Origin: Mangifera indica
Lineage: Eukaryota; Streptophyta; Magnoliopsida; Sapindales; Anacardiaceae
Direction of reading: 5' to 3'
Assembly: GCF_011075055.1 (NCBI RefSeq)
Contig: NC_058138.1
Span: forward strand, 19,690,928-19,754,927
DNA length: 64,000 nucleotides
Shown here: piece after piece, positions 22,964-35,041 of the stretch
How positions within the stretch are numbered: position 1 is the first letter of the stretch
How the letters are laid out: each line of letters opens with the position of its first letter
The notes under the pieces: generated by a model
Databases searched by the model: none
The model's input: the letters and a program-made list of their open reading frames with translations, nothing else
What the model was told of the DNA's origin: nothing
Position numbers and translations under genes: made by a program

Positions 22964-25900
22964 ATGGAGCCATGGCCCGACGACTTAGCCGATGATCTCC
23001 AAAGCGTTAGCTTCAACTCTACTAACACAACCGCTACTACAATCAACCGCAGCACCAGCTCCGGCTCCTACGACGCCACAGCACTGACGCCAGTTCCCGC
23101 CACTCACATCTCCTTCTCTTCAAAATCCAAATCCAACCACTCCCTCTCCCTCTCCCTCTCCGACATCCGGTTTTCTCTCCTTCTTGGCTACGGAGACATC
23201 GGCTCCGTCTACTTAGCGGAGCTGAAGAAGAACAATGATGGTACCACTATCAGTACCAATAACAACAACGGCCTCTTGGCCGCTAAAGTGATGGACAAGA
23301 AAGAACTTACTTCTAGAAGCAAAGAAGGACGAGCTAAGACTGAGAGGGGAATACTTGAACAGTTGGACCATCCTTTCTTGCCAACGCTTTATGCTTGTAT
23401 AGACTCGCAGAAATGGCTCTGTTTGTTAACGGAGTTTTGCCCCGGTGGTGACCTCCACGTGCTCCGACAACGCCAGCCTAACAAACGCTTCGAAGAAACT
23501 GCCGTAAGGTACGCATGCCACATTCTTTAAATAAATTAATTAATTTACATACATATTAAACGAAGAGAGTTAAGTAGAGAGTAACGACGGTGATGGCGGA
23601 GGCAGGGGGAGCGTCCGTTGGAGGATCACTGACTGGTCGTTGTCTGAGTGCACATGATTTACGGTGTGTGCTTTTTTTGTTAGTTTAACGTACACCGGAT
23701 CATTTCCGTCATGGTAGATTTTGGCCAACTGCATTGCGTGATGTGCTGAACAATTATCGGGTGTGGGCGAGCTCACGCAAATTGCTCAACCTCTGATCGA
23801 TGTTGACTTTCTGGGGAAATTTTATTTCGTCGTCCTAATTCCTAGCTTTCAAAATGGTCATACCAAAATATATGCCATTAACAATTGGAATTCACATGAA
23901 ATATGCCCCAAGCTCGGCCGAAACAAATAAAACTTACTCTCATATTTGTGGGCAATAAAGAAAGGCACGTGAACGAACACCTAGAAAATTTACATTATTG
24001 CCATTATAAAATGTTAATGTGTGTGTAGACTAGAGTAGAGTAGATGGGTGGACGGTGATAAAAATATTAGGAAGCCTGCTACTCTGGAACTCCACTGCAG
24101 AAGGAGGAGCTTAAGCTGTACATTGATAATTGGCAGTCTCTAATGAAACAATCATTCAATGTGTTCAATTAGGGGGTAGGTAGGTGAGTGGTTCATGGCT
24201 TTAATAAAACCATATATTAATTTGTTTACAGATACAGATGAAGATAATAGATTTTAGGAGATATGAATTTATATTTCAAGTTGTGTTAACACTGTACATA
24301 TATATTATAATGTGTCAGTATCATTATTGATGATTGAGAGGATGGAATGATGTTCTTTCCCTTTTTGTTCAACTAAGATTATGAGGGATGGATGAAACTA
24401 TTTCCATGGGGTGGGTATGATAAAGTTGTTCTTGAATATTATCAAAAATAATGTTGTTGTAGAAGAAGATTAATGCGGTGGTAGTGTTTCTCTTTAAAGT
24501 TTAAACTAGTCAAATCTCTAGTTGATCTAGAAAAAGAACCAGGGAATGACTCATGAGTTCACTATAAAATCAAGTTAAAATGCAGTAACACGTGTTATCA
24601 TCATGGTTTATTATTAAAGTTCTTCTCAACTTTTAAGTTTAATTAATTTTTAAAATTAATGAACATTTTTTACTGTGGGTCAAACAAATTTAGCTAGGAT
24701 CGATTGTTCTTAACCGACAGTTTTACTGAAGTTGGAATTTTAAGAGACTGGTGTAGCAAGAGCAAGGTTATCTATCCCATTCTTTTTTTTTTTTTTTGCA
24801 CGGGTGTGTTTCCATTAATGAACAAAAAGCATTACAAAAGTTGGGGCACCCGGTTTTAATTGAATAGAGTTGTGCACTCTTGAGTTTGAGCTTGCCATAA
24901 TTACTTATATATAAAACTCGAGTTCAACAAGGTAAGAACTTGTAAGGTAAGTTCAAGTTTGAAAAATAAAAATTGTTGATTCAAACTCAATTTGTGAGAT
25001 TATATATAAATTTCATAACTTAAATATATTTATAATTATTCTTCTAATTCCAAGTCAAATAATAAAATTGTATAGATGTAAGTGTAAAATTTTATAATTT
25101 AGGTATTCATTAATATTTTATTCTAACTGAATTATAAACTGATGAGTTTATTAAGCCAAACAACAACGAACTAGTTTTACTCAAATTATTTAAATTTAAA
25201 TTCAACTTATGATTCAATATAAGTTAAAATGTGAGTAACTCAAGAGTTGCCCTCATTTTCTGTCGTATTTAAAATACTTCTTTTCATGAATTCGATGTTA
25301 TTTTGCCTCAAAATGGTGGCCCTTGTCCCTTTTTTGTCTTCTTTTTAATAATTTTGAAGTTTAATAACTCAAATCTCCTTTTATACTTATATACTAAAGG
25401 TCAAATTCAAGTCTTGAAACAAAAGATTTGTCTTGCCCCGGTTATTTATACGTGTCAACCCTTCTTTATTTCCGCATTATAATATAAGTAGGGATACAAA
25501 GGAAATCCTGTGGATCTGTGTGCTTACATGCATCTAGCTAGTTTCACACATGCACATGCACGTGCACGTGATTAGACTAAAAGATGATAAAATCGATCAT
25601 GTTGTGTGAATCCATCTCCTTTTAAGCAGTTTAAAAGAGTATACAACATTAATTAATGTTCTTGAAACAATAACCATGAAACTGGCTAATAAGAAATCTC
25701 AATGCAAGTTTTTAAGAAAGAGCCAGGTCGGTTAGGTCCTTTTTATGTGGCAGGAAGTCGAAGAAAATAATTTATTGTCTTTTAACAACTTTCCATGAGA
25801 AATCATAAATTCAGGAGGTCCCTGTTAACATTTCAATTATTTTTTGCAAGACTACTATTTCATAATTACTAAATAGTTTTAGTTTGTTGAAATGTTTAAT

Positions 25901-26095
25901 TAAATATTTAAAGTCTTCATCTCCAGATTCTATGCATCAGAAGTGGAAGTAGCTCTAGAGTATCTTTACAGCTCAACTACTGACATTCTATTTCTTACTA
26001 GTTGCATGTCTTATCATGTCAGTCATATTTCTATTATTGTTTGCTGGATGTTGTATATAGTATATTGTCTTTCTGTACAATTACTAAGTAGATGA
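22964..26095 (+). pseudogene. AGC VIII kinase of the AGC1-12 type, truncated after the N-lobe
   Basis: Exon 1 (22964-23508) begins [17 protein letters not shown], very like Arabidopsis At3g44610 (AGC1-12) as I recall it; an ATG two codons upstream (22958) is also in frame. It encodes the Gly loop [14 protein letters not shown], the ATP-binding Lys in [23 protein letters not shown] and the hinge [17 protein letters not shown], ending in AVR with the donor AG/GTACGC. After an intron of about 2.4 kb, exon 2 starts at 25927 with the expected FYASEVEVALEYL. Homology then stops abruptly after about 13 residues, and the frame ends at TGA 26093-26095. The catalytic loop, DFD, activation segment and C-terminus are absent. 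The next recognisable sequence is a CYP71 exon at 26115. Spliced as modelled it could still give a short, catalytically dead N-lobe protein. Confidence 0.85.
24867..25254. mobile_element. Possible MITE in the AGC1-12 pseudogene intron
   Basis: The left end GAGTTGTGCACTCTTGAGTTT and the right end read on the other strand (GAGGGCAACTCTTGAGTTA) form imperfect inverted repeats around a 388-bp AT-rich, non-coding interior. No convincing target duplication was seen. Confidence 0.4.
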
Positions 26096-26114
26096 AACAC
26101 TTCTGTATCTGCAG

Positions 26115-26622
26115 CTTACGACATGACAGACCTTTCATGGTTTCAATGGCAAATGCGGGGCCAAATACAAATGGCTCTCAGTTCTTCATCACCACAGAGG
26201 CTACACCTTGGCTGGACAATAAGCACACTGTTTTTGGTAGTACTTATAATGGGCATGGATGTTATACAGGTAAAATTTGTGCACTTGCCCTAGTGTATCT
26301 TCTCTTAGAGATAGACTTGCCCGGCGGTTCTAATGCATGTTTCACTGATTGACGTTATTGGGCCATGTATGTGCTACCTTCAAGAAAATTATCTGACATA
26401 TTGTTATCTAAACTAAACTGGAGAGGTTTTATGCTGATGAATATTTTGGGTAATGGGCCTGCAAGTCTAGAACAACGGCAGGCAGAGCTGCCCCTTCATA
26501 ATATAATGTTGTCTCTTCAAATAACCAACGTTTGAGATTCTTTTTACTGTTGTCAGGCTGTTGAGAAAGTAAAACAGACAAGGCATATCAAGATGTAAAG
26601 ATCATAAACATAACTGTCTCCA
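26115..26622 (+). pseudogene. 3'-terminal exons of a CYP71-type (WD40-cyclophilin) gene
   Basis: The exon at 26115-26269 follows a TCTGCAG acceptor and encodes [20 protein letters not shown], then [21 protein letters not shown]. This is the cyclophilin active-site and substrate-binding region as found in plant CYP71 (At3g44600 by memory). It then decays: the segment that should read RVVKGMDVVQ is mutated out of sense, though the donor CAG/GTAAAA survives. A second exon, 26557-26622, still shows GCTGTTGAGAAAGTAAAA and TATCAAGATGTAAAGATCAT but has indels. The intron is retained, so this is a genomic remnant and not a retrocopy. The WD40 part and the rest of the PPIase domain are missing. It is on the same strand as the truncated kinase just upstream. 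Confidence 0.85.
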
Positions 26623-28281
26623 AGTCGTATGTGTTGTTTACAGCCTGTTTATACATGGTTGAAGGTCCACATTAACAAGTATTGGCTGCCAAAACTAAAA
26701 CATTTTCCAGGCAAGTTTTTTGTTTCTTTTCTCAAGCCAGGATGTCTCAGCCCACAATCATGCTTCCATTATTTCAGAAGATTAAGAAGTTTCGGGATAT
26801 ACATCCTAGTGGAGCAACAATGAAGCAAGAAGGAAATTTGAAAAAAAGAAAAAAGAAAAAATGCAGTGGTGATTTCAAGATAATTGAGACCCTGCCTTTG
26901 AGGGAAGTAGTTCCCAAAATAGTTGAGGAAGAAATCTTAACAATAGTTCTTTTTCGGCCGGAGAGGCAAGATTTTAGATGTCAAACTTCTCTTCGCTGCA
27001 GCGGCACCTCTCGGATTGTTTCAGCAAATTTTTTCCAAATTCCAATAGCAATTCATTTAAAATAAATTAAAATTAATTCTGGAATTACTCTTAATTGTAT
27101 TCCTCTCATTGGAGATTTTAAAATTCTCAAATTTCAACCTATTCTTTAATTCACAAAATTTTATGTTCAATTATTTACCCACACCAAGAGTGTACTTATA
27201 CGTATATCAATACCATAATTAATTTAAAAAATTAAAATTTATCAAATTATTAACATTATGTGATGTAATAAAATGATGTGCAATTGATGAAGAATTATTG
27301 TGTAATTCAAAGATTTTGAATTGAAAACAAAATAATTTCTAATTATATAATGATAGATTAATATTATGTATATTTATTTTGGATACACAAATATGTACGT
27401 ATTTATGTGTGTCATCATGTGATTATATATTATTTTATCTTTAATTCAAAATTATTTAATTGTGTAATGATACATATAAGTGTGTATTTATTTTGAACAC
27501 ATAAATAAGTATATATTTATGTATATTATTATTTAATTGAATATTATTTTATTTTTAATTTAAAATAATAAACTCATATAATAATACATATCAAATATGT
27601 ATATATTTATGTATTTAAAATGAGTATGTAAAATTTTATTGTCGAGAGAATAGTAGGATGATCTCAATTATTTTTCGTAATTTCTTAAGATAAATTTCTA
27701 ACAACATTATTGAATATCATAAGTTAACAAAAACAATAGAACAAGAAAAAATTGGTGACCCAAAGACCGGTTTGTTGGAAAGAAGAAAGTTAAAAGAGAT
27801 TTTTAACTTATAAGTGCAGGAGGGGGGCATGAGCCCCCACCCAGAGTAACCTTGTTGGCTCCGTTCTGATGTTACACATGTTGTCCCTAAAAACATTGAA
27901 GAGTACATGGGACCCAGCAGACTCCAGCATGTCAAGTCTTAAAAATGACAGCGCGTGGGATAGATTGAGGCAAACAGTTATAGTCTTACCTGTCTGAGTA
28001 ATACTGTTACCACATATAGCTGCCTGTGCCAAATCAAGACCAAACTGGCCGTTTAGAAAATGATTACTTACTCACTCTTTAAACTCAATCTTCTTCTACA
28101 TAATGACAAATTCTTCATTTGTTTTTCATTCTTCACTTTATTTTGATTCTCTGCCCATCCGTTTCTTATTCTCACTCCCATTCTGCTATATATATAGTAG
28201 CCAGTTCTTTCTCCATTTTTATTCACTCTGTGTTCATTTCATCGTCCTTTCTTCTCATCTTCCCCGTTTCAACAAAGAAAA
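26623..28281. other. Intergenic region between the CYP71 remnant and the AHP gene
   Basis: An open frame at 26682-27065 (+) gives a Lys-rich 127-residue translation (with KKRKKKKCSGDFK) that I do not recognise. It may be decayed CYP71 3' sequence or chance. From 27364 to 27645 there is AT-rich family B repeat, apparently two overlapping copies. The last few hundred bases should be the AHP promoter and leader. Confidence 0.4.
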
Positions 28282-31200
28282 ATGGTGGGACCTACCTTTG
28301 AACAACAGCTCAGAAACCTCCTTCGCTCCATGCATGACCAGGTGGTTATCACTTTCAGCATCACCTTCATCCTACCTTTTATATATATATATATATACCA
28401 CCTCTTCTCTAATCTTTTTCTTTGTCTTATAAGATTATGTTTGTGTTTGCCTTCGTTGTAATCTTTTTTTTTTTTTTATGGGTTTTCTCATTTGGGTTTT
28501 TGCTTTTTGATGTTAGATGGTCATGTATATGTTATGACATGTAGAATGTATGTGTGTGAGAAACTCGTTTTTATCAAACAGTTGTACAGTGGCTTGCTTT
28601 TTTGCCTGTTTTTGATGAATTTTGTTGTTCAAGATAGAGTTTTGCACTAATGCATGTTCATTTTATGAGGGAATCACGGCTATATTTCAACTTATTCTAC
28701 TTATTATTGCTTCATTTTCATGATTTAATTTCTCTGGACGCTGCTCTGTTTGGTTGTTTCGGTTGTTGTCTTGAGTGTTAAGAAAACACCATAAAATCAA
28801 CTCACTTAAATCCTGTTAACCATAAAAGAATGTGATTGATATTATGTAACTTTCATTTCTCTATATCAGGAGCCCGGATATATGTGCAATATATATAAAC
28901 ATGACAGCATTCTTTCCATATAATGTTAAGGGATTTTTATTTTGATTGAGCTTTTCTTCTTACTTGCAGGGTATTCTGGATCATCATTTTGAGAATGTCA
29001 GGAGATTGCAGGCTCACGGGAATCCGCATTTTCTCACCGAAGTGATCACTATGTTCGTCAATGATGCTGATGGTTCCATGGGAGAAATAACCAGACTCAT
29101 GTACTTCTAAAATTTTGCATCTTCTTGTTGGTGTTTTAATTCATTTTAAGTAAATATTTCTGCTGATTTTCTCATATTGATTGCTGTATATATTCATCTA
29201 TCATCAGCAATCAACCTGAACTGGACTACGAAACTTTAGGTCAGTATCTCCATCAGCTGAGGGGGAGTAGCGCGAGGTAATATTTCCAAATTACAATCTG
29301 AAAGATGAAACTTTGATAAGAATCCGATTGGCTACTATGTCTTGTTTGAATGCAATTAACTGAGAAATTTCTATCTTATCTTTATGTGCATTGCATTTGA
29401 TGCGTATCCGAACTGAGCAAAAGCATTCAAATATAAGAAATCTTAGTTGTGTGTTTCCACAGCATGTGCTAAAGGTTTCTAAACATGTTGGAACACATAT
29501 TAAATTAATTAGCCAAGGAAAAATCTCTTATTTGTATGCATTTGCATGAATGAATTACTACTGATTACACATAATATTTTGTGCATAACGACAATCGATC
29601 TAATTTTTGCCAAGATATGTAGTTTTAGAATGCACATGATGAATGTAGAGCGTGATATACATTCACAAAATACTGAAAGCATATGTTGGATGTTGCGTGT
29701 GGTTTACATACACAAATATTATAAGCATGCAGTAAATGTAGTGTGTTGTATGCATTCACAAATGATTGGGGGCAATCATTTATAACTAGTACTCTTTTAA
29801 AAAAAAGTTCAAATCCTTTCACTTTAAATTAATTTTGAAATTTAATTATGACAACTACTTTCAATCAACTGTTCAAGATCTTAGCTTGCTTAACTTTATT
29901 CGAACATACTCTATAAATTCAGGTGTTAAAAATTATAATATCCTTTTAGCAAATATGTTATGCTTTTTTTAGTTTATATTGTCCTTACGATGCTTACAAT
30001 GTAATTTTTTTCATTCGTGACAATGTTTGAGAAATGATTTATATGTATTTCGTGTTCAATATTGGTTGGTTACTAATACTTGATGTAAACTCTTTCTTGT
30101 GGCTTAAGTAAGTTGAAATTCCATGTCGATGCAATGTGGATGTCACAAAGTGATTTGTTCATTATAATTTATCTTATATCCTAAAAGAGCTAAGCTTTGA
30201 ATACACAGACAAGTTGTGATACAACATATGGTTGAAGCTAGTAAAACACATTCTCTATATAGAAATTAATGTCATATTGATATAACCAATGATATGATTT
30301 CCATTAAATTTTGATGCATTGATTAGATGTATATATCTAGTTTGGGTCCTCTGCAATTTTGCTTGCGTAGCATGATTCTTCACTGTTTAATTCAATTATT
30401 CTATCTGTATCACATTGAATCTCCACACATAATTTTTGGATTTGTAACTACAGCATTGGCGGTTGCCGGATGGCTAATGCTTGTCGTGAATTTCGCCAAG
30501 CTGTTGATGCCAGGGACAAGGAAAGGTAAGAAGTGACTCTTCTTTCATTAGCAAGTTCCTCACATTAGAAAAACATCTGTTTGGTCCTCTCTTGTGTGTA
30601 TACAGTAGTGTGTGCTTGTGGTGTTTAGCCTTTTTATTTCAATCTTTTGCTTTCTCTCACTTTTTGTGGAGCTGACCTTGTTCGCTCATGGTTGTGATGC
30701 AAATAATGTCATGGCTGGTGGCGGCTTTATTTCATGCATAGCAGTCTCTACATTTCCTTGAAACCAAACTATATTAGATTCATTTCCTTGAACAGAAACC
30801 ATGCCTACAAAAATTCATGTAGTTTTTTAACATTCTTATGTACTTATTCAAGCAATGCTATTATGATTACGACAGTTTATATTGGTTTGCATATTGAAGG
30901 ACTGATTAATTACATGAGATGATAAAGTGGGCATCCGTATTCCATGCATTTTAATGATATCAACTAAGCGCATGAATTCTTATCCTTATTAAGGTGTTAC
31001 CATATGTAATGCATTGTCTTAGTTCTACAAGTTTTGCTTTTACTCTTTGCGCATACATGCAAGTGTCAAATTGCTATTCGATAAATTTTTCATATCATTG
31101 CATAGGGTTTTGTTCATGAAAATATAACATTTTTACATTTCTTTTATTTTTTGACTTGACTATTTATAGACATTTTTATGATGATAAAAAAGGGTTTTTA

Positions 31201-31638
31201 TGTTATATTTATTAATTTTTTCTTTATTTTTTATTACTTTGTTAAACTTGATTATTCTATATTGAGATAATATGAGTATTTACTCTTTCTTTGATAAATT
31301 TTTTGTGATAAATGTTGTGTGTGTGCTATTAGGTGCATAAACGGTTTTCATGGGATTAGACATGAGTATCGGGATCTTCGCGCTTGCTTTGATAGTATTT
31401 TGCAGGTATAATGTTTTATCTTCTTTTGGGTATAAACATGAAGTATCCATCTAATCATTTGTTTCTCTCCTCATCAATAATCAGATTCCATTGCAAATTT
31501 TGTAAAACTCAACAAGAGTTTTGACTACATGAGCCAAATATATATCTTAGTCTTACAATTTCTTTTTTAATGTTTGAGCAATCAATACAGATACAGAGAT
31601 CAATCATAGAATATGAGAATCGAAGGCGTCAACCATAG
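28282..31638 (+). CDS. Histidine-containing phosphotransfer protein (canonical HPt, AHP family)
   Basis: Six exons: 28282-28341, 28970-29100, 29208-29276, 30454-30525, 31333-31405 and 31591-31638, giving 150 residues, the usual AHP length. HPts accept phosphate on a His from hybrid receptor kinases (cytokinin receptors in plants) and pass it to response regulators, moving between cytosol and nucleus. The phospho-site LHQLRGSSASIGG keeps the accepting His (about residue 79); the usual Lys at His+3 is Arg, a mild change. The N-terminal helix (DQGILDHHFENVRRLQ) and C-terminal helices (FHGIRHEYRDLRACFDSILQ) fit the four-helix HPt fold. Exon lengths 60/131/69/72/73 nt are almost identical to those of the two His-less paralogues at 44.8-49.3 and 55.6-58.8 kb. 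It is divergent enough that I cannot assign it to a numbered AHP. Confidence 0.9.
29641..29768 (+). repeat. Three diverged 45-bp tandem repeats in AHP intron 3
   Basis: Units begin near 29641, 29687 and 29732. Shared words are (G/A)ATGTAG.G.GTG, TACATTCACAAA or TACACAAATA, and AAGCAT. They are non-coding and within an intron of about 1.2 kb. Confidence 0.5.
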
Positions 31639-32199
31639 AGAGCTGCCCATGAAAGGGGACCTAAATGCCTGCTTAATTAGGTTATGTTTATATGAATAAA
31701 TTAAGTTAAATAGAAGTAAACATGGAACTTGTTTGAGGACAACTTGTTTGGTAGATTTGAGGATGTTTCATTTGGTGTGTTTGTTTCATCATTCATATTT
31801 GTGTGTGAACTCTGAACATCAATACTGCTTTTGTTAGGCAATGTGTTTGAACCTATTAAAGCATGTTATTTGAAGCAGGCAATGTTTCACTTGAAGGAAT
31901 TTTAAGTACTATTTTATCTTTTTTTAACCTCTTAATGCAGTCAGGAAACTATAAACCAAAAGAGAATGAGGGTGATGAAATTATACAAGATAGTGACTAA
32001 TATTCCCTTTCCGATGTGAAAACAGGCAGACTATACAAACTTTGCCATTCTTTTGAAACTGAGGCCCAAATAAAAGCAAAATCTCTAATTCTATCTCACA
32101 GGACAAGACCTCCTATTATCATAATATCATCACATTTCTCTCCAAAATGACATTATTTCTTTCTTATCAATAACCCAATGAAGAGTTGAAAATATAAAT

Positions 32200-32740
32200 T
32201 TCCCGAGTTATATGGCCTTCTTTCTGCCTTCTCTCTGAATAAAGCCTCACTAGAGCCTTGGGATAGTCCATAATATCCTAGATTCTTTTCAAACACTAGC
32301 CCATAATTTTGAAGTCATAGAACAATGAAGGAGGAGGTGGTTTGTAGTGTCTGCACTTTTTTAACACATTAAATACCAAGATGAGGCCATACGCATTGAT
32401 GGATATCTCCGGTGATGACTTTGCCTAGGGATAAAGCCCACAAAAAGACACCAACTTTGGGAGGGACTTTAGTCTTCAATATTATCTTGAAAGGTTTCAA
32501 GTCTTCCATAGAGGGACTCACTTGGTAAATCGTCATAGAAGGATTTATTTACTAGAGTAATAGCCCGAGACTCCAAATTTCTAGTTTCCTACCTACTTTT
32601 TTGTCTCCTGATGTCGAGATTTTCCACCAACATCACAAACTCAGAAATCCCCTCTTCATCTTTTGCTTCAAGTCCTTTTAAATTGAAGAGAAACCATACA
32701 AGAGTCGATAGATGAGTTTGCCAATAAAAGGTGAGGGAAC
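32200..32740 (-). mobile_element. Decayed LINE (non-LTR retrotransposon) fragment, zf-RVT region
   Basis: Read on the minus strand, broken frames give VPPKVGVFLWALSLGKVITGD and, after a frame change, TTNHLLLHCSMTSKLWASV. Both are typical of the C-terminal zinc-binding domain of plant LINE reverse transcriptases (PPKVxxFLW...., HLLLHCxxxxxLW). Several stops and frameshifts are present; no complete domain remains. It lies between the AHP and RPP2 genes. Confidence 0.75.
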
Positions 32741-33569
32741 TTATCAGTCATGGTAGCATCATCCATCCATTCATCTTTCCGAAGCCTAATATTTTCCCAA
32801 TTGTTCATGACCGAAGGCTGATGTTATACCTTAATAATCAAGCAATTTAGATTTATTTGATGGGAACATAGGTGAGCTCACTACAACATATATACACATT
32901 ATTTATAAGATATAGATCATTTATTCGGTTTCCACCAATGATAACAAGATACATCTCATACTCCACATTAATACAATTTTGCATTGGTGAAAATTCTACT
33001 TAAATATGTTAATAAACTAAAACAACTTAAAAAGTTCGATATATTGCCAAATTTCAGCCTGAAATACTGGGAATTTTAAGAAACTTAAGACATCACATCA
33101 CCAGTATATGCTGAATGAATGTAAATGTAAACATCCAAGAATGATCACAATTACGTCTATCTAAGTTCAGTACCAACACAACCTAAGCACAGTGCAATGC
33201 AGGACAATAAAAATATTTTTATCCAAACAAGGCATCAGATAAATGGTCCATCTCAAAACAAACCATGGAGACCACCATATCAACTGGACTGAAAAATAAG
33301 TTGAACAAGCAATTCAAGAACACTATAATTTATCAAATTGGCTGGTTTTAAGATAATTCCATCATCATTTGAATAAGCTAAAAACTAACAATCATAAATG
33401 GAATGTTTGACCTCAATTCATTAGCTAAACAAAATTTCCAAGAGTTCCAACAAACTCTAAAATAGCAAAACCATATCCAACTACAAACCAAAAACTTAAA
33501 ATATTTAAATAAAAGCACCAATGACCAAAGATAAAAAGCCTTCATACAGAAAATAGTAATATTCTGATC

Positions 33570-34653
33570 TTAGTCAAAGAGGCTGAAACCCATATCCTGC
33601 ACAAGGTGAAAAGTAAAGTTCAGGCAAAATATACAAGTGCCCCTAAAAGCTAATTGAGTTATAAATCATAAGCTAATTATTTGATTAAAGTCAAACTAAA
33701 ACTGAAATTTATTCAAGTACAACTTACATCATCGGACTCTTCTTTCTCTTCCACCTTCTCTTCTTTCTTTGCCTCAGCAGCAGGAGCTGCAGCAGCACCA
33801 CCTCCCACAGCACCTGTTGAGGCAGCAACGGCAACACCACCACCAGAAGGCACTGATGCCAACTTCTCCCTTCCGCTGGCAATTAGCTCAGTGATATCCT
33901 TGCCCTTGACTTCAGACAATAGCAACTCTATCCTGTCGTCATCAGCATCAGCTCCAACTGCCAAACAGAAAAACCCAATAGATTAATATAACATCCACAT
34001 AACCATCACAAGGAAAAGAAATTGGATACCAATTTAGTTCCTAAGATGATAAGCACCGCAATTCATGTTGACCTGACATGTCCATGGAAACTTTGTCCAA
34101 AGGCAGAATAGATTTTCAACTTTTAAATTACCAAGTCAAAAAATCTAGGTTGCTTCAGTCTTTTAATGTTGGTAAACTGTTTAGTATTAAGATTTGCAAA
34201 AATTTAGTAAATAAGATGTGACATCTGAGTTTCTAGTGTTATCACAAGCGTAATGGAAAAAAAATCATCCTTTCAAGCTTCTTCCATGGTCAAATACTCT
34301 TCAGAAAAACTACCAACCGCATTTTCAATCCAATCAACACTATATCCAATTATAAAAAAATTCATTCAAAAGTGAAAATTTCAGAAACTATAAACTGGCG
34401 CACTCTACTTCGTTTACACAAATAATCGAATACAGTTCAACCATATTACTAGAACTTATAAATCAAATTAATTGAATCATAAACTATTAGCTAAAAAGAA
34501 TCAGTCACATAATAAAGACGTTTCATTTCCACATGGATAATTGTACGGAGTATTATAGAGAGTACCTGATCCGAGAATATTCTTCAAATCACTAGTTGAT
34601 GGGCTCGTGTTGCCTCCCAAAACAGCAAGCAAATATGCGGCGACGACCTTCAT
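33570..34653 (-). CDS. RPP2: 60S acidic ribosomal protein P2
   Basis: Three coding exons, 34653-34566, 33957-33728 and 33596-33570, give 114 residues. P2 forms the flexible lateral stalk of the large ribosomal subunit with P1 and P0 and recruits elongation factors. The start [15 protein letters not shown], the motif [19 protein letters not shown] (19 residues), the Ala/Gly-rich hinge, the Glu/Lys-rich tail and the invariant end [12 protein letters not shown] are all present. The last exon carries only DMGFSLFD and the stop. The gene is intact. At3g44590 in Arabidopsis is also a P2 gene by memory, which fits the collinear block. It lies about 7 kb from the CYP71 remnant. Confidence 0.95.
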
Positions 34654-34655
34654 TT

Positions 34656-34865
34656 CTGCAAAACGACGCAAAACGAGATAAAATCAGAATTAAATGTTAA
34701 TAAATCGCGCAAATATACAGAAGTATGAGTTAAAGAGTGACGACATTACTTATGATTGGAGAAGCTAGTTGAGTAGATTGGCGTCGACGGCTAGTGCCTG
34801 AGTTTGCTCTAGTCTAGGTAAAGTTCTCGCACGAAGCAACTATTATATATAGAGCTAGGGTTTTT
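34656..34865 (-). promoter_or_regulatory. RPP2 leader intron, TATA box and telo-box
   Basis: A leader intron of about 94 bp is supported by the donor ATAA/GTAATG (34750/34749) and the acceptor TTTTGCAG (34657-34656), which ends two bases before the ATG. Further upstream the minus strand reads CTATATATAATA (34841-34852), a good TATA box, preceded by AAAAACCCTAG (34855-34865). AAACCCTA telo-box motifs are common in plant ribosomal-protein promoters. Confidence 0.6.
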
Positions 34866-35041
34866 GATTTGTCAGCGATGGTCGAGTTTGATGAAATCGT
34901 GGCCGTTCATTTATGTTTCCGCATTGTCCTCTTTTCTAATGTTTGGTTACACCGATATCTAAATCCCGGACACGGTTAAGGTCGTTCCTCTTTTGCTCCA
35001 CTACGCCATTTCAAATTTTGACGAAAATATAATTAATTTAA

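Noticed and set aside
26682..27065. Possible Lys-rich gene after the CYP71 remnant
   Set aside because: No recognised domain, no splice structure and a position inside decayed sequence; kept only as a note in the intergenic entry.
28103..28432. 109-codon plus-strand frame overlapping the AHP start
   Set aside because: It overlaps AHP exon 1 in another frame, lies in a pyrimidine-rich leader and has low-complexity Phe/Ser composition.
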